Origin: Siphonodentalium dalli
Lineage: Eukaryota > Mollusca > Scaphopoda > Gadilida > Siphonodentaliidae
DNA length: 64,000 nt
Direction: 5' to 3'
NCBI GenBank assembly: GCA_032622095.1
Contig: CP136068.1
Coordinates: forward strand, 58,056,025 to 58,120,024
Below, piece by piece: positions 43,438 through 56,200 of the stretch (its first letter is position 1; every line of letters starts with the position of its first letter). Under the pieces are notes generated by a model. It was not told where the DNA came from, did no database searches, and was given only the letters and a program-made list of their open reading frames with translations. The translations under genes and the position numbers were made by a program.

Positions 43438-43479
43438 AGAAGCAGTGATAACTGACCGGGAATCAGGGGACTTTGTTGT

Positions 43480-46400
43480 TTTAATAATCTTTGGTCAAGC
43501 ATATGCGACAGCTTGATCAACTGTCTATTGATACTATGGATTGTAATAAAGTCGATATATCATACATTTCTTTCATCCTAGCTACAGTTGGGAGTTCATT
43601 GTTGTCTGAAATAAGGTCATTCACAAATATCACGCCTTTGCGCTTCCATTCCTGTATATCAATTGAGTATTGGTTTATGTTAATATTATCGTTGTTCCAT
43701 AAAGTATTTGAAATTAGATGTGAATTTTCACTGGGTAGCTTCTTGAGTAAGTTTTTCCAAGCCGCTATGACGTCACACCAAAATGGGTTTATGATTGTAT
43801 CCTTGATCGATTCCAGGTATTTTGCACCGTATGTGAGAAATAGTGGATCAGATAATATTTCGGTGGCAATACTTATCCATTTTGCGTGTTTTGTGGTAAG
43901 TCTCCTGAGCCAGGTTATTTTTAGAGCTTCGATAAATTCTTTAATTTTTGTCATTTTTAGGCCGCCTTGTTGATAATTTTTGCACATTTGTGAACGTTTA
44001 ATTCGGTCTCGTTTCCCGTTCCAGATAAACCTGAACAACATGGTATTTATTTCGTCAATAAAATTTTGTGTGGGATTTGGAAGAGATTGGAATAGATGGA
44101 CTAATTTTGGAATTATGGTCGATTTGATGATTACAATACGACCCAGTGGAGTTAAGGCTCTATGCTTCCATTTTCCAATTCCAGCTTTCATTTTGATAAG
44201 TTTGTTTCAAAAATTGAGGGTATGCAATTGTGATAAATCTGTACTGTATGTTATTCCCAGCAATTTGAATTGTTTTCTTACACGAATGTCGCAATTTTCG
44301 AAGGGTGCACAGTCGGTATCTTTGTTTGCGCCTGACCAAACTATCTGACATTTTTTCCAGGTTGGCTTTCAATCCTGACATGTTTGCGAATGTGTCGAGA
44401 ACATTCAAGCTTTCTTTAAGGGATTATTCGCTTCCGTCCAGGATGAGTGTAGTGTCGTCGGCATACTGATTAATTTTATGTTCTGTACTGCCGAGGGTGA
44501 TGCCTTTTATCTTTTTATTTTCCCTGACCACAATTGCAAGTATTTCTGCACATAGGAGAAAAATGTACGGAGATACTGGGTCGCCTTGCCCACAGCCTCT
44601 CGATGGCTGGAAAAGGGAGATATTGTGCCGTTAACGAGGACTGTCGATTGAATGTCTGTATAAAACGTTTTTATCCACCTTCTAATCGATTCCCCGAAAT
44701 TAAAATTCAATAAGCACTCATCGATAAATGACCATGAAACAGTGTCGAACGCCTTCTCAAAGTCTATCAATAGCAACATGCCGGGTATATTATGTATGTC
44801 AGTCTCATGTAGTATGTCGTATATTAAACGCGTGTTGTCTCCTATGAATCTCCCCGAAAGAAAACCGGTTTGATCTTCGTTAGTTATATTAGGTAGAACT
44901 GATTTTATCCGGTTCGCGATACATGAAGATGCCAATTTATACGATATATTTAGCATAGATATTGGACGCCAGTTTTTAAGATACATCCTTGGTTTGTCAC
45001 CTTTTGGGATTAAAGTTATAATACCCTGCTTTTGTGTGGTAGAGATTTCCCCCTTTGTGAAGGCATGATTAAGTGCGTTAAGAACAATGATATTTAGATC
45101 GTTCCAGAAAATTTTGTAGAACTCAACTGTGTACCCGTCAAGACCAGGTGATTTTCCGTTCTTCATTTTTCTCAATGCTTCAGTCAGTTCGGGTAAAGTG
45201 ATTTCGCCTTCAATGGAGTGGGATTGGTTCGGAGTAAGGGAAGGAGCACTGATAATTTCGACGTGGGGTTAATGTTCGCTTTTTGTGTGTAAAGCCTTTC
45301 GTAGAATGCTTAGGTTTCTTCTATGATATCGACCAATTCTGTGATTTTTCTATTGTTACTGTCTCTAATTTCATTTATAGATTTGGATAAGTATTGTCGT
45401 TTTTCGAGATTTAGAAAATATTTTATCGGGTTTTCGCCTTCATCAATATACTTAGCTTTCGTTCGTGTCATAATACCTTCTATTTTATCATTTCTTATAT
45501 ATAGCCTGTAGTTTAAATTATATATAGCCTGTCTTTCAAATCGTCTATCATTATGTTTATGGATTGAGTATTCGAGGTCGCGAGCTCTTGTTCTATTTTA
45601 CCTTTTCGTTGTATTAATTTATCTTCGTCATTAGCTTTCTCTCTTTTCAAGCGAGAAGAATATTGAATTGTTTTTCCTCTGATGTCAAGTAAAAGTGCGT
45701 CCAGGAATAAAGAGTCTGATATGGAAATATTATTCGGTGCCAGACCGCCAATGGAGTTTTTTTTTTATATCTTTGAATATTATCATTTATGGTATCTCTG
45801 ACGATATCTTTGTATTATTCCCTAAAAAGCAAGGAGTTGTTGAACTTCCCGAATCCGCGTCCTTGTTTGATGTTATTTATTTTAAGTTCTAGAGTAATTA
45901 TCGAGTGATCGGTCCGATAGCCCGGAAGTATGTCTAATGCATCAGTAACGAGAGTAAGGAGGTCTGATGACAAAAAGTCAAGTCTTACCATTTTTAATGG
46001 GGACGTTCTGCGCCATGTGTAACGTTTCATTGTTGGGTTTATAAGACGCAATGGGTCGATTAAACCATGGGCATGTGCCATGGCCTCTACTTCGGTTTTT
46101 GCTTGAGTGTTATTAGTATGGACATAATTGTATGTGTCAAGGTTTTGGTCCTGAACTAGATTCCAGTCCCCGCATATTATCACCTGAGTGTTCCCAATGG
46201 AGGCAATTTTATCGTTAATCGTTTATAGAATTTCGGATCGTCATCATTGGGTCCGTAAATAACTGTTGGGGTAATGCGAATTTCCTCTGGCGAGATATCT
46301 AAAATAATATAGTTACCATTTTTTTCTTGTATAGAATCATGTAATTCAAATTGAAACGTATTTCTAAACAGGACGGCCACGCCTCTGGATTGTGAGTTAT

Positions 46401-46830
46401 AAGAAGAAAATTTGCACTCATACCCCCATTCGGATCTTATTGTGTTCTCTTGGTCTTTCGTAAAGTGTGTGTCTTGAAGACAGTATATATAACCATTGAT
46501 AGACTTGAGGTGGTCGAACACATCCCGCCTTTTCTTGCTCTGATTTAACCCTCGGCAGTTCATTGATACGATTTTAATGGTTGACATTATTGATTCGCGA
46601 CGTCTACAACTCATCCTGGACCAAACGTAACAGTTGTCGACACATTCTAAACAAGGGCTGGTGTACATATATAGTAGGTTGGTACATGTATAATATAAGT
46701 TGATGCTACATAATGCATTAAATTTTGAAGCCGTCGGTATATATGAATAGTATAAACACAAAGACATGTAATATTGATCATCATATACATTAATGTGACA
46801 CAGAGCGTTCTGAGAGCATACACCATTCAT
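43480..46830 (-). pseudogene. L1/Tx1-type LINE ORF2, broken, 3'-truncated
   Basis: On the minus strand: an endonuclease start with IVSMNCRGLNQSKKRRDV and YCLQDTHFTKDQE (46830-46180), GDWN and LDFLSSDLL (46183-45815), RT with NGKSPGLDGYTVEFYKIFW, LKNWRPISMLNISYKL and palm motif A LLIDFEKAFDTVSW (45175-44507). Motif C is INQYADDTTLIL near 44437-44475 in another frame. Thumb and connection follow at 44408-43517. LQDTH/GDWN and the RT spacing fit the L1/Tx1 group. There are at least five frame breaks and the C-terminal Cys/His region is missing. ORF1 is not adjacent. Confidence 0.85.
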
Positions 46831-47235
46831 ACGGGGAGGGGATAGGTTAAATGTGGTATGTACATTTGTATTCGTCCGGTTCTTTCAGCATGCTATTCCC
46901 GGTACACGACCGCTGTTCTCGGAACTGTGTGATTAATACTTAAGTCATTAAATTTATTTTATGTTTGATCTTTCTAATTCTAAGTATAGTCGTTAAGACT
47001 CGTTATATACATCATATTCTTGCACTTCAAAAATAAACTTTTGAAAGCCTGGTACTCAATATAAAGACTACACTAGCGCCCGTGCCTAGGGATAGTGTAT
47101 ATGGCCATGTATATATGGGATCAAAATTAAAGTGCGTATATTTTCGCGTGAATAAAGAAAGATGTCATGTCTCACTTCCATATGATTGACTAATTTGGTT
47201 CTTGAGATGTTAGTCAAACATTGGTTCCAAAATAT
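46831..47235. other. no gene seen upstream of the L1/Tx1-type LINE
   Basis: Could include the 5' part of that LINE. No ORF1-like reading here. Confidence 0.35.
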
Positions 47236-48070
47236 ATAATAGACTAGCAGATTAGCCCGCCACTGGCGGAATTCGTCCCATGGCTTTGTTATTGCCAGAA
47301 ACATGACTATATGAGCGTATATGAGCAAGGACACAGGCGCATGCGAAATTGGACCCGATTTGACATTGAATTGTCCATTTTGAAGGTCAAGGTCAGGTCG
47401 TGGTAACGATTTGACCCATCCAAAACACTCCCCGGACAGAAGTACTCCTAGGTATAAAATTTCGTCGAAATCCGCCAGTTTTACCCGATTTGACCTTGAA
47501 TTGACCATTTTGAAGGTCAAGATAATGTCGGGGTCACTATCTGACGCGTCCAAGACACTTTCCGAACAAAAGTACTCCTAGGTATCAAATTTCGTCGAAA
47601 TCCGTCCAGCAGTTTTCCCGGCCATAGCTAACAGACAAACAAACAGACAGAAGTCCCAAAATATATATTAGATATTTGTGGGTACCCGTTTCAATGTGAA
47701 GGTCACCTCGGGCGGAAAAACTGACCCGATGAAAATCTCCCCCATTCCCAGGAACCCCTAAGTATGAACACATATAAAATGACACAACACGCTCATGTCT
47801 GTACACAGACACAACACGCTCATGTATGGACACATACACGCTCTTTATCAGCGACACTGCGGATACGAACGCTCTTTAACTATCACGCGATTAACCCATG
47901 AATCCCCATTGCGGTGGCGGGGGATTGGAGAATGAGTGCTCTGACGTTCTCAGAAGCGGTGCGATGACACTCTATCTGTGATTTTACCCTTAGATAGGAA
48001 GTTTGGGCTCAATCCGTCCGGAAGTTTTCCCGGCCATAGCTAACAAACAAACAGAAGTCCCAAAATATAT
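47236..48070. mobile_element. short TA-targeted elements, two units
   Basis: The unit 47240-47670 starts AGACTAGCAGATTAGCCCG, carries the TGACCTTGAATTG / GAAGGTCAAGGTCA pairs and ends CAAAATATATATTAGA. A second, internally rearranged unit (47680-48070) resembles 40190-40830 and also ends CAAAATATATATTAGA. Confidence 0.65.
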
Positions 48071-48099
48071 ATTAGACTAGCCGATGAGCCCGACGTTGT

Positions 48100-48560
48100 C
48101 CGGGCTATTCAAAAACCAAATTTCAAGTCGATAGCTCCACCCGTTTCCGAGATCTGGTCTGCGCATGCGCGAAGCTGGCGTCGCACGGGCTCGGCGACCC
48201 GATAAAATTCGTATCCGGGTCAAGATACATTCACATAGCAAATTTCAAGTCGATAGCTCCACCCGTTTCCGAGATCTGGTCTGCGCATGCGCGAAGCTGG
48301 CGTCGCACGGGCTCGGCGACCCGATAAAATTCGTATCCGGGGCAAGATACATTCACATAGAAAATTTCAAGTCGATAGCTCCACCCGTTTCCGAGATCTG
48401 GTCTGCGCATGCGCGAAGCTGGCGTCGCACGGGCTCGGCGACCCGATAAACTTCGTATCCGGGGCAAGATACATTCACATAGCAAATTTCAAGTCGATAG
48501 CTCCACCCGTTTCCGAGATCTCGTCTGCGCATGCGCGAAGCGGGCGCCGCACGGGCTCGC
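48100..48560. repeat. 122-bp tandem repeat, four units, with GCGCATGCGC in each
   Basis: The unit runs AAATTTCAAGTCGATAGCTC, CCGTTTCCGAGATCTGGTC, TGCGCATGCGCGAAGC, GTCGCACGGGCTCGGCGAC. GCGCATGCGC starts at 48161, 48283, 48405 and 48527, giving an exact period of 122. The first three units are almost identical; the last ends in a shorter variant. The ORFs on both strands are readings of the repeat. Confidence 0.9.
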
Positions 48561-48715
48561 CAATACGATAACGTCCACCGCCTGGTCACACTACACACAC
48601 GTACCAAGTTTCGTCCCGATCGGTCGAGAATCGTATATTTGTATCAATGACAGACAAACATACATACAAACAGACAGACAGATGTCTTCAAAATATATAT
48701 GAGATATATATATAC

Positions 48716-48796
48716 GAAGTTCTCATCAATATGATAACACCAAGTTAAAGACCCATCAAATCTTTAACTTGGTGTTATCATATTGATGAGAACTTC
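48716..48796. ncRNA. perfect 36-bp hairpin with 9-base loop (candidate short hairpin or inverted duplication)
   Basis: 48716-48751 (GAAGTTCTCATCAATATGAT onward) is the exact inverse of 48761-48796; the loop is CCCATCAAA. Perfect pairing over 36 bp is more typical of a young inverted duplication or MITE core than of an animal microRNA, whose stems carry bulges. Transcription is unknown. Confidence 0.4.
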
Positions 48797-48869
48797 CTAT
48801 TAGACCAGACCCATACGGCTAAAGATATCAACACTATATATATAAGTCTCAAAATATATAGTAGATATA

Positions 48870-50860
48870 TTGTATTAAATGTAAATTTGAAATAATAATA
48901 TCGGCATGCCTCATCTCACATACGTGTGGACATGTATATGATCAATACACAGTCAAACATTGAGCATGTACGATATATAGCGTTGCGATAGAATTTGCAA
49001 TCCATATCATCGGTATGTTTCATCTCACATGCATGTGGACATATGTATGGACAAGTATTTTGGTTCTCGTGTTACTAGCTACATGGTACATTATGTTATA
49101 AATCGAAATTTGAATTCATACTATCGGTATATCCCATCTCACAAACATGTGGACATGTATATCGGCAAACAACAAACATTTGAACAATACATGTACTATA
49201 TATAGGGTTGCAATATAGTTTTAAAACATTGTATATGTACGTTTCAACTCTCATGCATATGGACATGTGTATGATCGATTAATTTGGTTCTCGTAGGTTA
49301 TTTTAATCAAACACGTAAACATGTATATGATAAAACATTGGGCAATGCATTTGCGATATTCCTACTAGCGTTACAATAGCAATTAAATTCCATAGGATCA
49401 ATACGTGTAATCTCACATGCATATGGACATGTGTATGATCGAACATCATGCATCATGTTAAAACACAAATCAAATATTGGTCAATGCGTCTACGATATAT
49501 ATCATTTCAATATAATTTAAAAATATTAGCAACAGTACGTTTCTCCTCACATGCATGTGGGCATCACTCGAAGTATAGTTTAACTAGGTGTACGATATAA
49601 CGTTGCAATGAAAATTTAAAAAAAACATAACATGTGTGCCTCCCATCGCATGCACGTGGACATGTAAAGTATATTATTCGATGTATGTGTATGCTATATA
49701 TATACATGTACAGCGCTGTTACAAACAATATAGGCATCGGTATGCCTCATCGCACATAAGTGTGGACATGTATATGATCAATCAACAATCAAACATTGAG
49801 CAATGCATGCACGATATATAGCGTTGCAATATAATTTGTAATCCATATCATCGGCACGTTTCATCTCACATGCATGTGGACATATCTACGGTCGAGTATT
49901 TTGGTTCTTGTGTGTGTTTTAATCAAAACATCGGTTACTAGCTACATGGTACATTATGTTATAGATCGAAACTTGAATTCATACTATCGGTATATCCCAC
50001 CTCACATACAAGTGGACATGTATATCGGCAAACAACAAACATTTGAACAATACATGTACTATATATAGCGTTGCAATTTAGTTTAATAACCATTGTATAT
50101 GTACGTTTCAACTCTCGTGCATATGGACATGTGTATGATCGACTAATTTGGTTCATGCATGTGTTTTTTAATCAAACATCGGTCCCGAGGGTCCCTACGA
50201 TATATATCGTTATAAATATATATTTGAAATCGTAATTTGGTTTTGCCCTTTCTCACATACATGTAAACATGTATATGATAAAACATAGGGCAATGCATTT
50301 GCAGTATTCCTCCTGTTGTTACAATATAATTTAAAATCCATAGGATCAGTACCTGTTATCTCACATGCTTGTGGACATGTCTATGATTGAACATCGTGTA
50401 TCATGGTAAAACACAAATCAAATAATGGTCAATGCATTTACGATATATATCACTTAAAAAATCATAGCAACGGTACGTTTCTCCTCACATGCATGTGGGC
50501 ATCCATCAAAGTGTGGTTGTACGATATAACGTTGCTATGCAAATTAAAAACCATAACATAAGTATGCCTCGCGTCGCATGTGCGTGGACATGTAAAGCAT
50601 ATTAGTCGATATACATGTACATCACTGTTACAAAAAAATAGATGTACGCTATGACGCTGCAATAAATTGTAAACCATACCATAGGTATGCCTCCAATCGC
50701 ATGCATGTGGACATGTAAATCATATCAATCGATAGGTGTATGCTATATATATCTCGCTGTTATATATATAAAAAATATATATATATATGTACACATTGTC
50801 TGTGTCACCTCACATGCGTATGACTTAATTGTATAGGCATTACACCGCTGTTATCTTTAT
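48870..50860. repeat. satellite with ~105-130-bp monomers and ~0.84-0.95-kb higher-order repeat
   Basis: The core CATCTCACATGCATGTGGAC (with variants) recurs at about 48911, 49020, 49134, 49247, 49413, 49540, 49645, 49747, 49864, 49999, 50110, 50250, 50358, 50480, 50568, 50695 and 50808. Monomers from 48.9-49.7 kb pair one by one with those from 49.7-50.6 kb (for example ACTAGCTACATGGTACATTA, CGGCAAACAACAAACATTTG), so the array is a higher-order repeat of about eight monomers. Confidence 0.75.
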
Positions 50861-50879
50861 AGTGTATATCTATTTACTG

Positions 50880-51095
50880 GATATAATCTCATATACGCGT
50901 GGGCGGTTCTTTTGGGCGAAAATGCAATTATGAAGCTATTTTCCAGTGGGCAATTTTAGAACATGTATTACTAATGAAATTCACAAATGCATATAGATCT
51001 AATCTCACATACGCGTGGCCGGTTCTTTTTGTGCGAAAAATGCACTTATGGAGGAATTTTCCAGTGGGAACATTTAGAACATATCATACTAATAA
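50880..51095. repeat. ~112-bp tandem duplication
   Basis: TCTCATATACGCGTGGGCGG and TCTCACATACGCGTGGCCGG begin two copies, each continuing through GGTTCTTTT, GCGAAAA, ATTTTCCAGTGGG and TTTAGAACAT. It lies between the satellite and the 3' end of the old LINE. Confidence 0.7.
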
Positions 51096-51097
51096 GA

Positions 51098-53245
51098 TAA
51101 GATTTTATTGAAAGCAAACCATTACAATGGTGTCAGCCAAACAATTTAAACACAAAAATTGAAAATATAACAATAACATGCACAGTGACTAGTACAGAAC
51201 AATGAATGGGTAATCCCAACACACTATATAATCAATGTCGAAGTATCTAGCTTGGAAATATGTGCTTTACGGTTGACTGTACTATTGAGTTCTTTTTAAA
51301 TTAGTTTTTCGAAGTGTACCTTGCAGTTCTAGCTTGATTCTGCACATGATTTAATGTAATCGCAGATATATCTAGTAATGGGTTCAGAATTTGTTCTAGA
51401 ATCTTAAAAGATTCAGACGAATTTTGTGCAATAGGGGCAGAATTAATGTTTAGTTTGTTCAATAAAACATCACGTTGTTGAACATATTTTATGCAGTGTA
51501 GAAAAAAGTGTTATTCATCTTCTAATATATCACATGCCAGGCATTTTCTGTCTTCTCTATCAGGTTTAGGTCGTTTGTATCTGTCTCTTTCTATTGCCAA
51601 TGTGTGTGTGCTTAGTCTGAATGATGTTAATAACCTTGTTTGTGATTTGGAAATGCCAAATTTTAAGTATTTCTGGCAATCAAAATTAGAATATATTTTT
51701 TCAAATAATTGAAGCTTATTGTCTGAGTCTTTGCTGGCGATATTCTTTAAAGTTTTCAGAGTGGATTTCAAATAATTGTCATCAATTACTTTTTCCAAGC
51801 TATTGCTATTCAGTGTATTTGTGTTATCCATTTCAAATATTTTAATAATGTTGTTAACAGCTGTGAACCATGATTTGTGGCCTCCCAAGAAAAGTTCTTG
51901 GTCAAGATCATAGACCTCCATGAGAAAACGGTTTGATGGAAGCATTTTAGGCGTTTATAATACTTAAGTGTTAACTTGGAAATAAAAACATATATGGGCG
52001 ACCTTCCTAGTTCATATCGACTAGCTAAATTAGACGCTTTCCGGTGTATACCTAAAGTGTATTTCAGAGTCTTGTGTTAATCTTTTCAAAAGGGGTTGTA
52101 TCTTTGATTAATGCTTTCTCTGTGAAATCACTAATCCATATTTCAGATCCATAGAAAAGAATGGGTCTTATAAGTGTATCAAAAAGTTGAGTGGCAAGTT
52201 CTATGTTAGATATGTTGAAGTCCAGAATCTTAGATTTAAGAGAGAAAATTGTTTTTATGGCTTTATCAGCCATATGCTTGGCAGCATGTTGTAAATTTCC
52301 AGTGTAATAAGATAGTGATCCGAGATATTTGTAACAGTCTACGATCTCAAGTTTTGAGCTTGATAATCTGAAATCAAATTTTGCATAATTGGTCTTTTTT
52401 CTACTAAAAATTATGGCTTTAGTTTTATCGGTATTTATTTTTAGCTTCCATCGTTCACAATAACTCTCAAGGAGATCTATAAAAGTTTGCAGACCTTTTT
52501 CACTCTCGGATAACAGGATCAGATCATCAGCATACATCAGAAGATTAGTGGATGTAGTTTTGAATTTGATGGGATCAGTTTTAGCAAAATAAAATATTTC
52601 AGGTAGATCGTTTGTAAATATATTGAAGAGAAGGGGACTCAAGCTGTGTCCTTGTTTTACTCCTCTCCAAGCTATTCCAGGTTCAGAAAGTAGATTCCCT
52701 TTTCTGACCATGAACTCAGGTTTAGTATACATATTTTTGATCAGGTTGTAGAATTTTCCTCCAATTCCAATTTTTAACAACTTCTCAAATAATCCTAGGC
52801 GCCAAACAGAATCAAATGCTTTAGAAAAGTCAACAAAGCATCCAAAAATGTTTTTTTTGTCTCTAGATATATATTTAGTAATTATGGTTTTTAAAATGAA
52901 TATATGACTGATGTCCTGTGATCTGGACGAAATCCTGCCTGAAACTTGTTATATAAGTTATTATTTTCGAAAAAGTCATGCAACCTCTTATGTAGTAAAG
53001 ATGTGAGGAGTTTTCCAAGGCAGCTGGTCAAACTTAGGCAACGATAGTTGTTGCATTCATTTAAGTCTCCACTTTTATGTAAAAATAGATATATTTGCCA
53101 TATTACAATTCTTTGGAAAGGAATTTTCATTTCACAAATGCAAGAGCTTGGAACATTAAGCAATAACATCAGAGTGTATACATTTGAAATGTGAATTTGC
53201 TGCAATATTACAAAGCTATAGAAATGATCTCTGAAGGTGATTATC
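51098..53245 (-). pseudogene. older non-LTR retrotransposon, RT and C-terminal region, host of LINE-B
   Basis: On the minus strand: KSGDLNECNNYRCLSLTSC and FQAGFRPDHRTS (RT fingers, before 52891), GVKQGHSLSPLLFNIFTNDL and LMYADDLILLSESEKGLQ (palm, 52780-52064), thumb, then SQTRLLTSFRLSTHTLAIER and a RKCLACDILEDE zinc-like end (51945-51511), with readable C-terminal sequence to about 51330. A 3' end with CAATAAAATCTTATC lies at about 51098-51115. Motif C is canonical YADD, so it belongs to a clade different from LINE-B. There are several frameshifts. Its 5' part was cut by LINE-B at 53245; whether it resumes at 57106 is unclear. Confidence 0.8.
53022..53245. repeat. ~224-bp direct repeat, left copy (TSD of LINE-B)
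   Basis: Matches 56883-57105 with one substitution (GCTTGGAAC versus GCTTGTAAC) and one single-base indel (AAAAATAGAT versus AAAAAAGAT). The sequence is part of the RT-fingers region of the older minus-strand LINE. It starts AGCTGGTCAAACTTAGG and ends AAGGTGATTATC. Confidence 0.9.
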
Positions 53246-56200
53246 CAGGAATAGACTTCAGAATGTGGACACATGAGCCACCGCAACGTTCTCAAAACAG
53301 TTATGACTAATCATATCAATATTGCTACGTGGAATGCATCAGGAGTTAAATCTACGGTGTTATATTTGCAATTTCTAATGAAAAGTCAAATATACGATAT
53401 CATCGGAGTGTCCGAGCATTGGCTTAACACAGAGAACTTGTCTTTTATGAACTTCTTAAATGACTCATATATTGCTCTTGCAAAACCCGGAAGAACTATT
53501 ACTACAAGTTCTGGTGGTTCATTTACTCGTGATGGTATTGCTCTCCTAATCAACGTACGTATCGCAGATCAGTGTGTAGCTGTGGATACTGGAATCGATC
53601 GTTGTGTTGGCATCCAACTGAGACTCAGTCAGTCAGCTGTTATGACTATTCTTCAAGTATATCTTCCATGTACAAACCATGGCGATGATTTCTTCAAAGA
53701 ATGCGTAGAATCTGTCTTCGATCTTATAGCGCTCTTTTCTTCACACGGGCCAGTTATTACTATGGGTGACTTCAATGTACATTTATGTCGTTCATCAGAA
53801 CAACATATCCCAACAGGCCATGGCGTCAGATCAGCTTTGGTAACTTCACTTCTGCATCGCGAATAACTTTTCTCGGTCACGACCAAATGGTCGTGTGCCG
53901 GTCCTGCATTTACATTTTATCCACCAGCAGCCGTGGCTTCCCCAAGCCGTATCGACCATATCGTATTCCCAATGGACCAAGAAGATCTCATATTTAACTG
54001 TGCTATTCTCAGTGACCATGAACTGAATACGTCCAACCACTTGCCTGTGACATGTTGTATTGAACTTCCATCCGACCACTTGCATGTGACACCGACTCGA
54101 AACAAACTTTCCTTCAACTGGGACGCGATTGATATAACATCGTACCAAAATTTCCTTGACAACTATCTATCTGATGTGATTAACCGTGAAATCGTGACAA
54201 CTGGTGATCTTGATACCATATGTTCCGAGATAATTGATGCATTATTATATGCATCGGTTTCCTGCACACAGACCAAATCAAGACATAAAGCCGCAAAATC
54301 ATTCTGGAACGACGAACTACGAACACTGCATCACTTACTGAAAGAGAGACGCAGAGATTGGATTTGTGACGGCAGGCCACATGCTTGTGATGCGGTATCC
54401 CAGACTGAGTACAAACATGCCAAGCGAAAATTCCGACAAACGTTACGCTCGTGTATGCGGAAGACAGAACGTGACTCGCTTGATCAACTTGAACTTTGTG
54501 CTAGGACAAATAGTTCACAGTTTTGGCGAACTCTGAAGTCAGCTGACCAGGGATCACGCCCGAATGGTCTATGTTCGGTTATGAAGTTCGACGACATCAC
54601 ACTTCGTGATCCAGTTAAAATTCTGTCAGCATGGGGATCCTACTTCAAGAACCTGTACACTCCGAATGCGCATAGTGATCCTGAATTCGACGTCGTCGTA
54701 CGAACGCGCCTCGAACAGCTCCTCGACGTATCACATACAAACTATACTGACACTATATTCTGTGAACGGATAACTATCACAGAACTGAACTCAGTTTTAA
54801 AGAACCTTAAACGCCATAAATCAAGCGGAATAGACAATGTGGTGAATGCGCATATTATTAATGGGAGCGAACGTCTTAAAGCGGCTCTTTGTCATCTCTA
54901 CAACGGCATGATTGACTTGGAGTGGATACCTCCTTGCTTAAAAACTGGTATCATCGTACCCCTCTACAAGGGATCTCCAAAACCACACGCCATTCCTGAC
55001 AGCTATCGAGCTATCACTCTGCTTCCAGTTATGTACAAAGTATTCGAGGGCATCCTGCTTAACAGGTTCCTCACGGACGGTCACTTTCCAAATTTCCCTA
55101 ATAAATTACAACATGGTTTTCAGAAAGGTGTGAACTGCCTCATGACTTCATTCGTTCTCCAAGAGTCTATCTCGTATCTCCATGACCTTGATGCCCGAGC
55201 ATATTGTGTGCTTCTTGGATTCGCAGAAGGCCTTTGATCGTGTATGGCACGAGGGCCTTCTGATAAAACTTCATGACATGGGTTTCAATGGAAAAATTCT
55301 GCGACTTGTGACAAATATGCACCAATATTGTAAAAGCCATGTGCTATATAACGGATCTCTTTCTGAACCATTCGACGTTCTACAAGGAACAAGACAAGGG
55401 GCAGTGACTTCTCCCTTTTTTTATCTTGTGTATATAAATGATTTGCTGGAAACTTTGACCAAATCCAGAAATGGCCTACACATCTCTGAAATTCCGTGTA
55501 CTTCGCCGTCTGCGGCCGACGATATTGCTCTGATATCACTCACGAAATCGGGTCTTGATAGCCTCATCGACATCTGTTACAGATCCAGTGGGCAGTGGAG
55601 ATTTAATTTCTCAACGACGAAAAGCACAATTGTTGTATTTAACGAGACAAAACGTCAAGATAAACTCAACGATAGACAATGGTTTCTTGGTGATCAATCG
55701 CTTCCAGAATCCAACAACTGTGTTCATCTTGGAATCAAACAGTGCAAATTTCAAGCTGATACAACACGGAGCTCAATTCTTCCGGAAAAGTTACGAAAAT
55801 CGTACTTTAGTATCGCTGGAAGAGGTTTGCTCAAATCGTGCACACCACTAACAATGGAAAATCTGTTAGGATCAATCGTGCTGCCAAAAGCTCTATATGG
55901 TTGTCAGTTGCCGAATATCACAAACAACACTGTCATGTATTCAATGGAAAAGGCATACCGTTTATGTGCCAAACACATCCAAACGCTCCCGATTCGGACC
56001 CCGACTAACGTTGCGATGAGTCTCCTTGGGTTAATACCGCTTGAGACGGAGATACACATCAACAAACTAAATTTTCTCTCCGAACTAATCCATCTGCCTC
56101 AAGGACACCAGGTACCTCTTACGATCTTTCTCCAGAAATTTTTCCAGCTCACCCTTTTCGCTCGTCAAACAACTGGATTCGTCCCGGATATCATTGAAAT

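Noticed and set aside
48165-48702. Three overlapping ORFs of ~94-97 codons with MREAGVARARRPDK starts
   Set aside because: They are frames of the 122-bp tandem repeat; the minus strand is equally open.
53846-54162. Minus-strand ORFs of 81-100 codons inside LINE-B
   Set aside because: Antisense of the endonuclease region; no domain.
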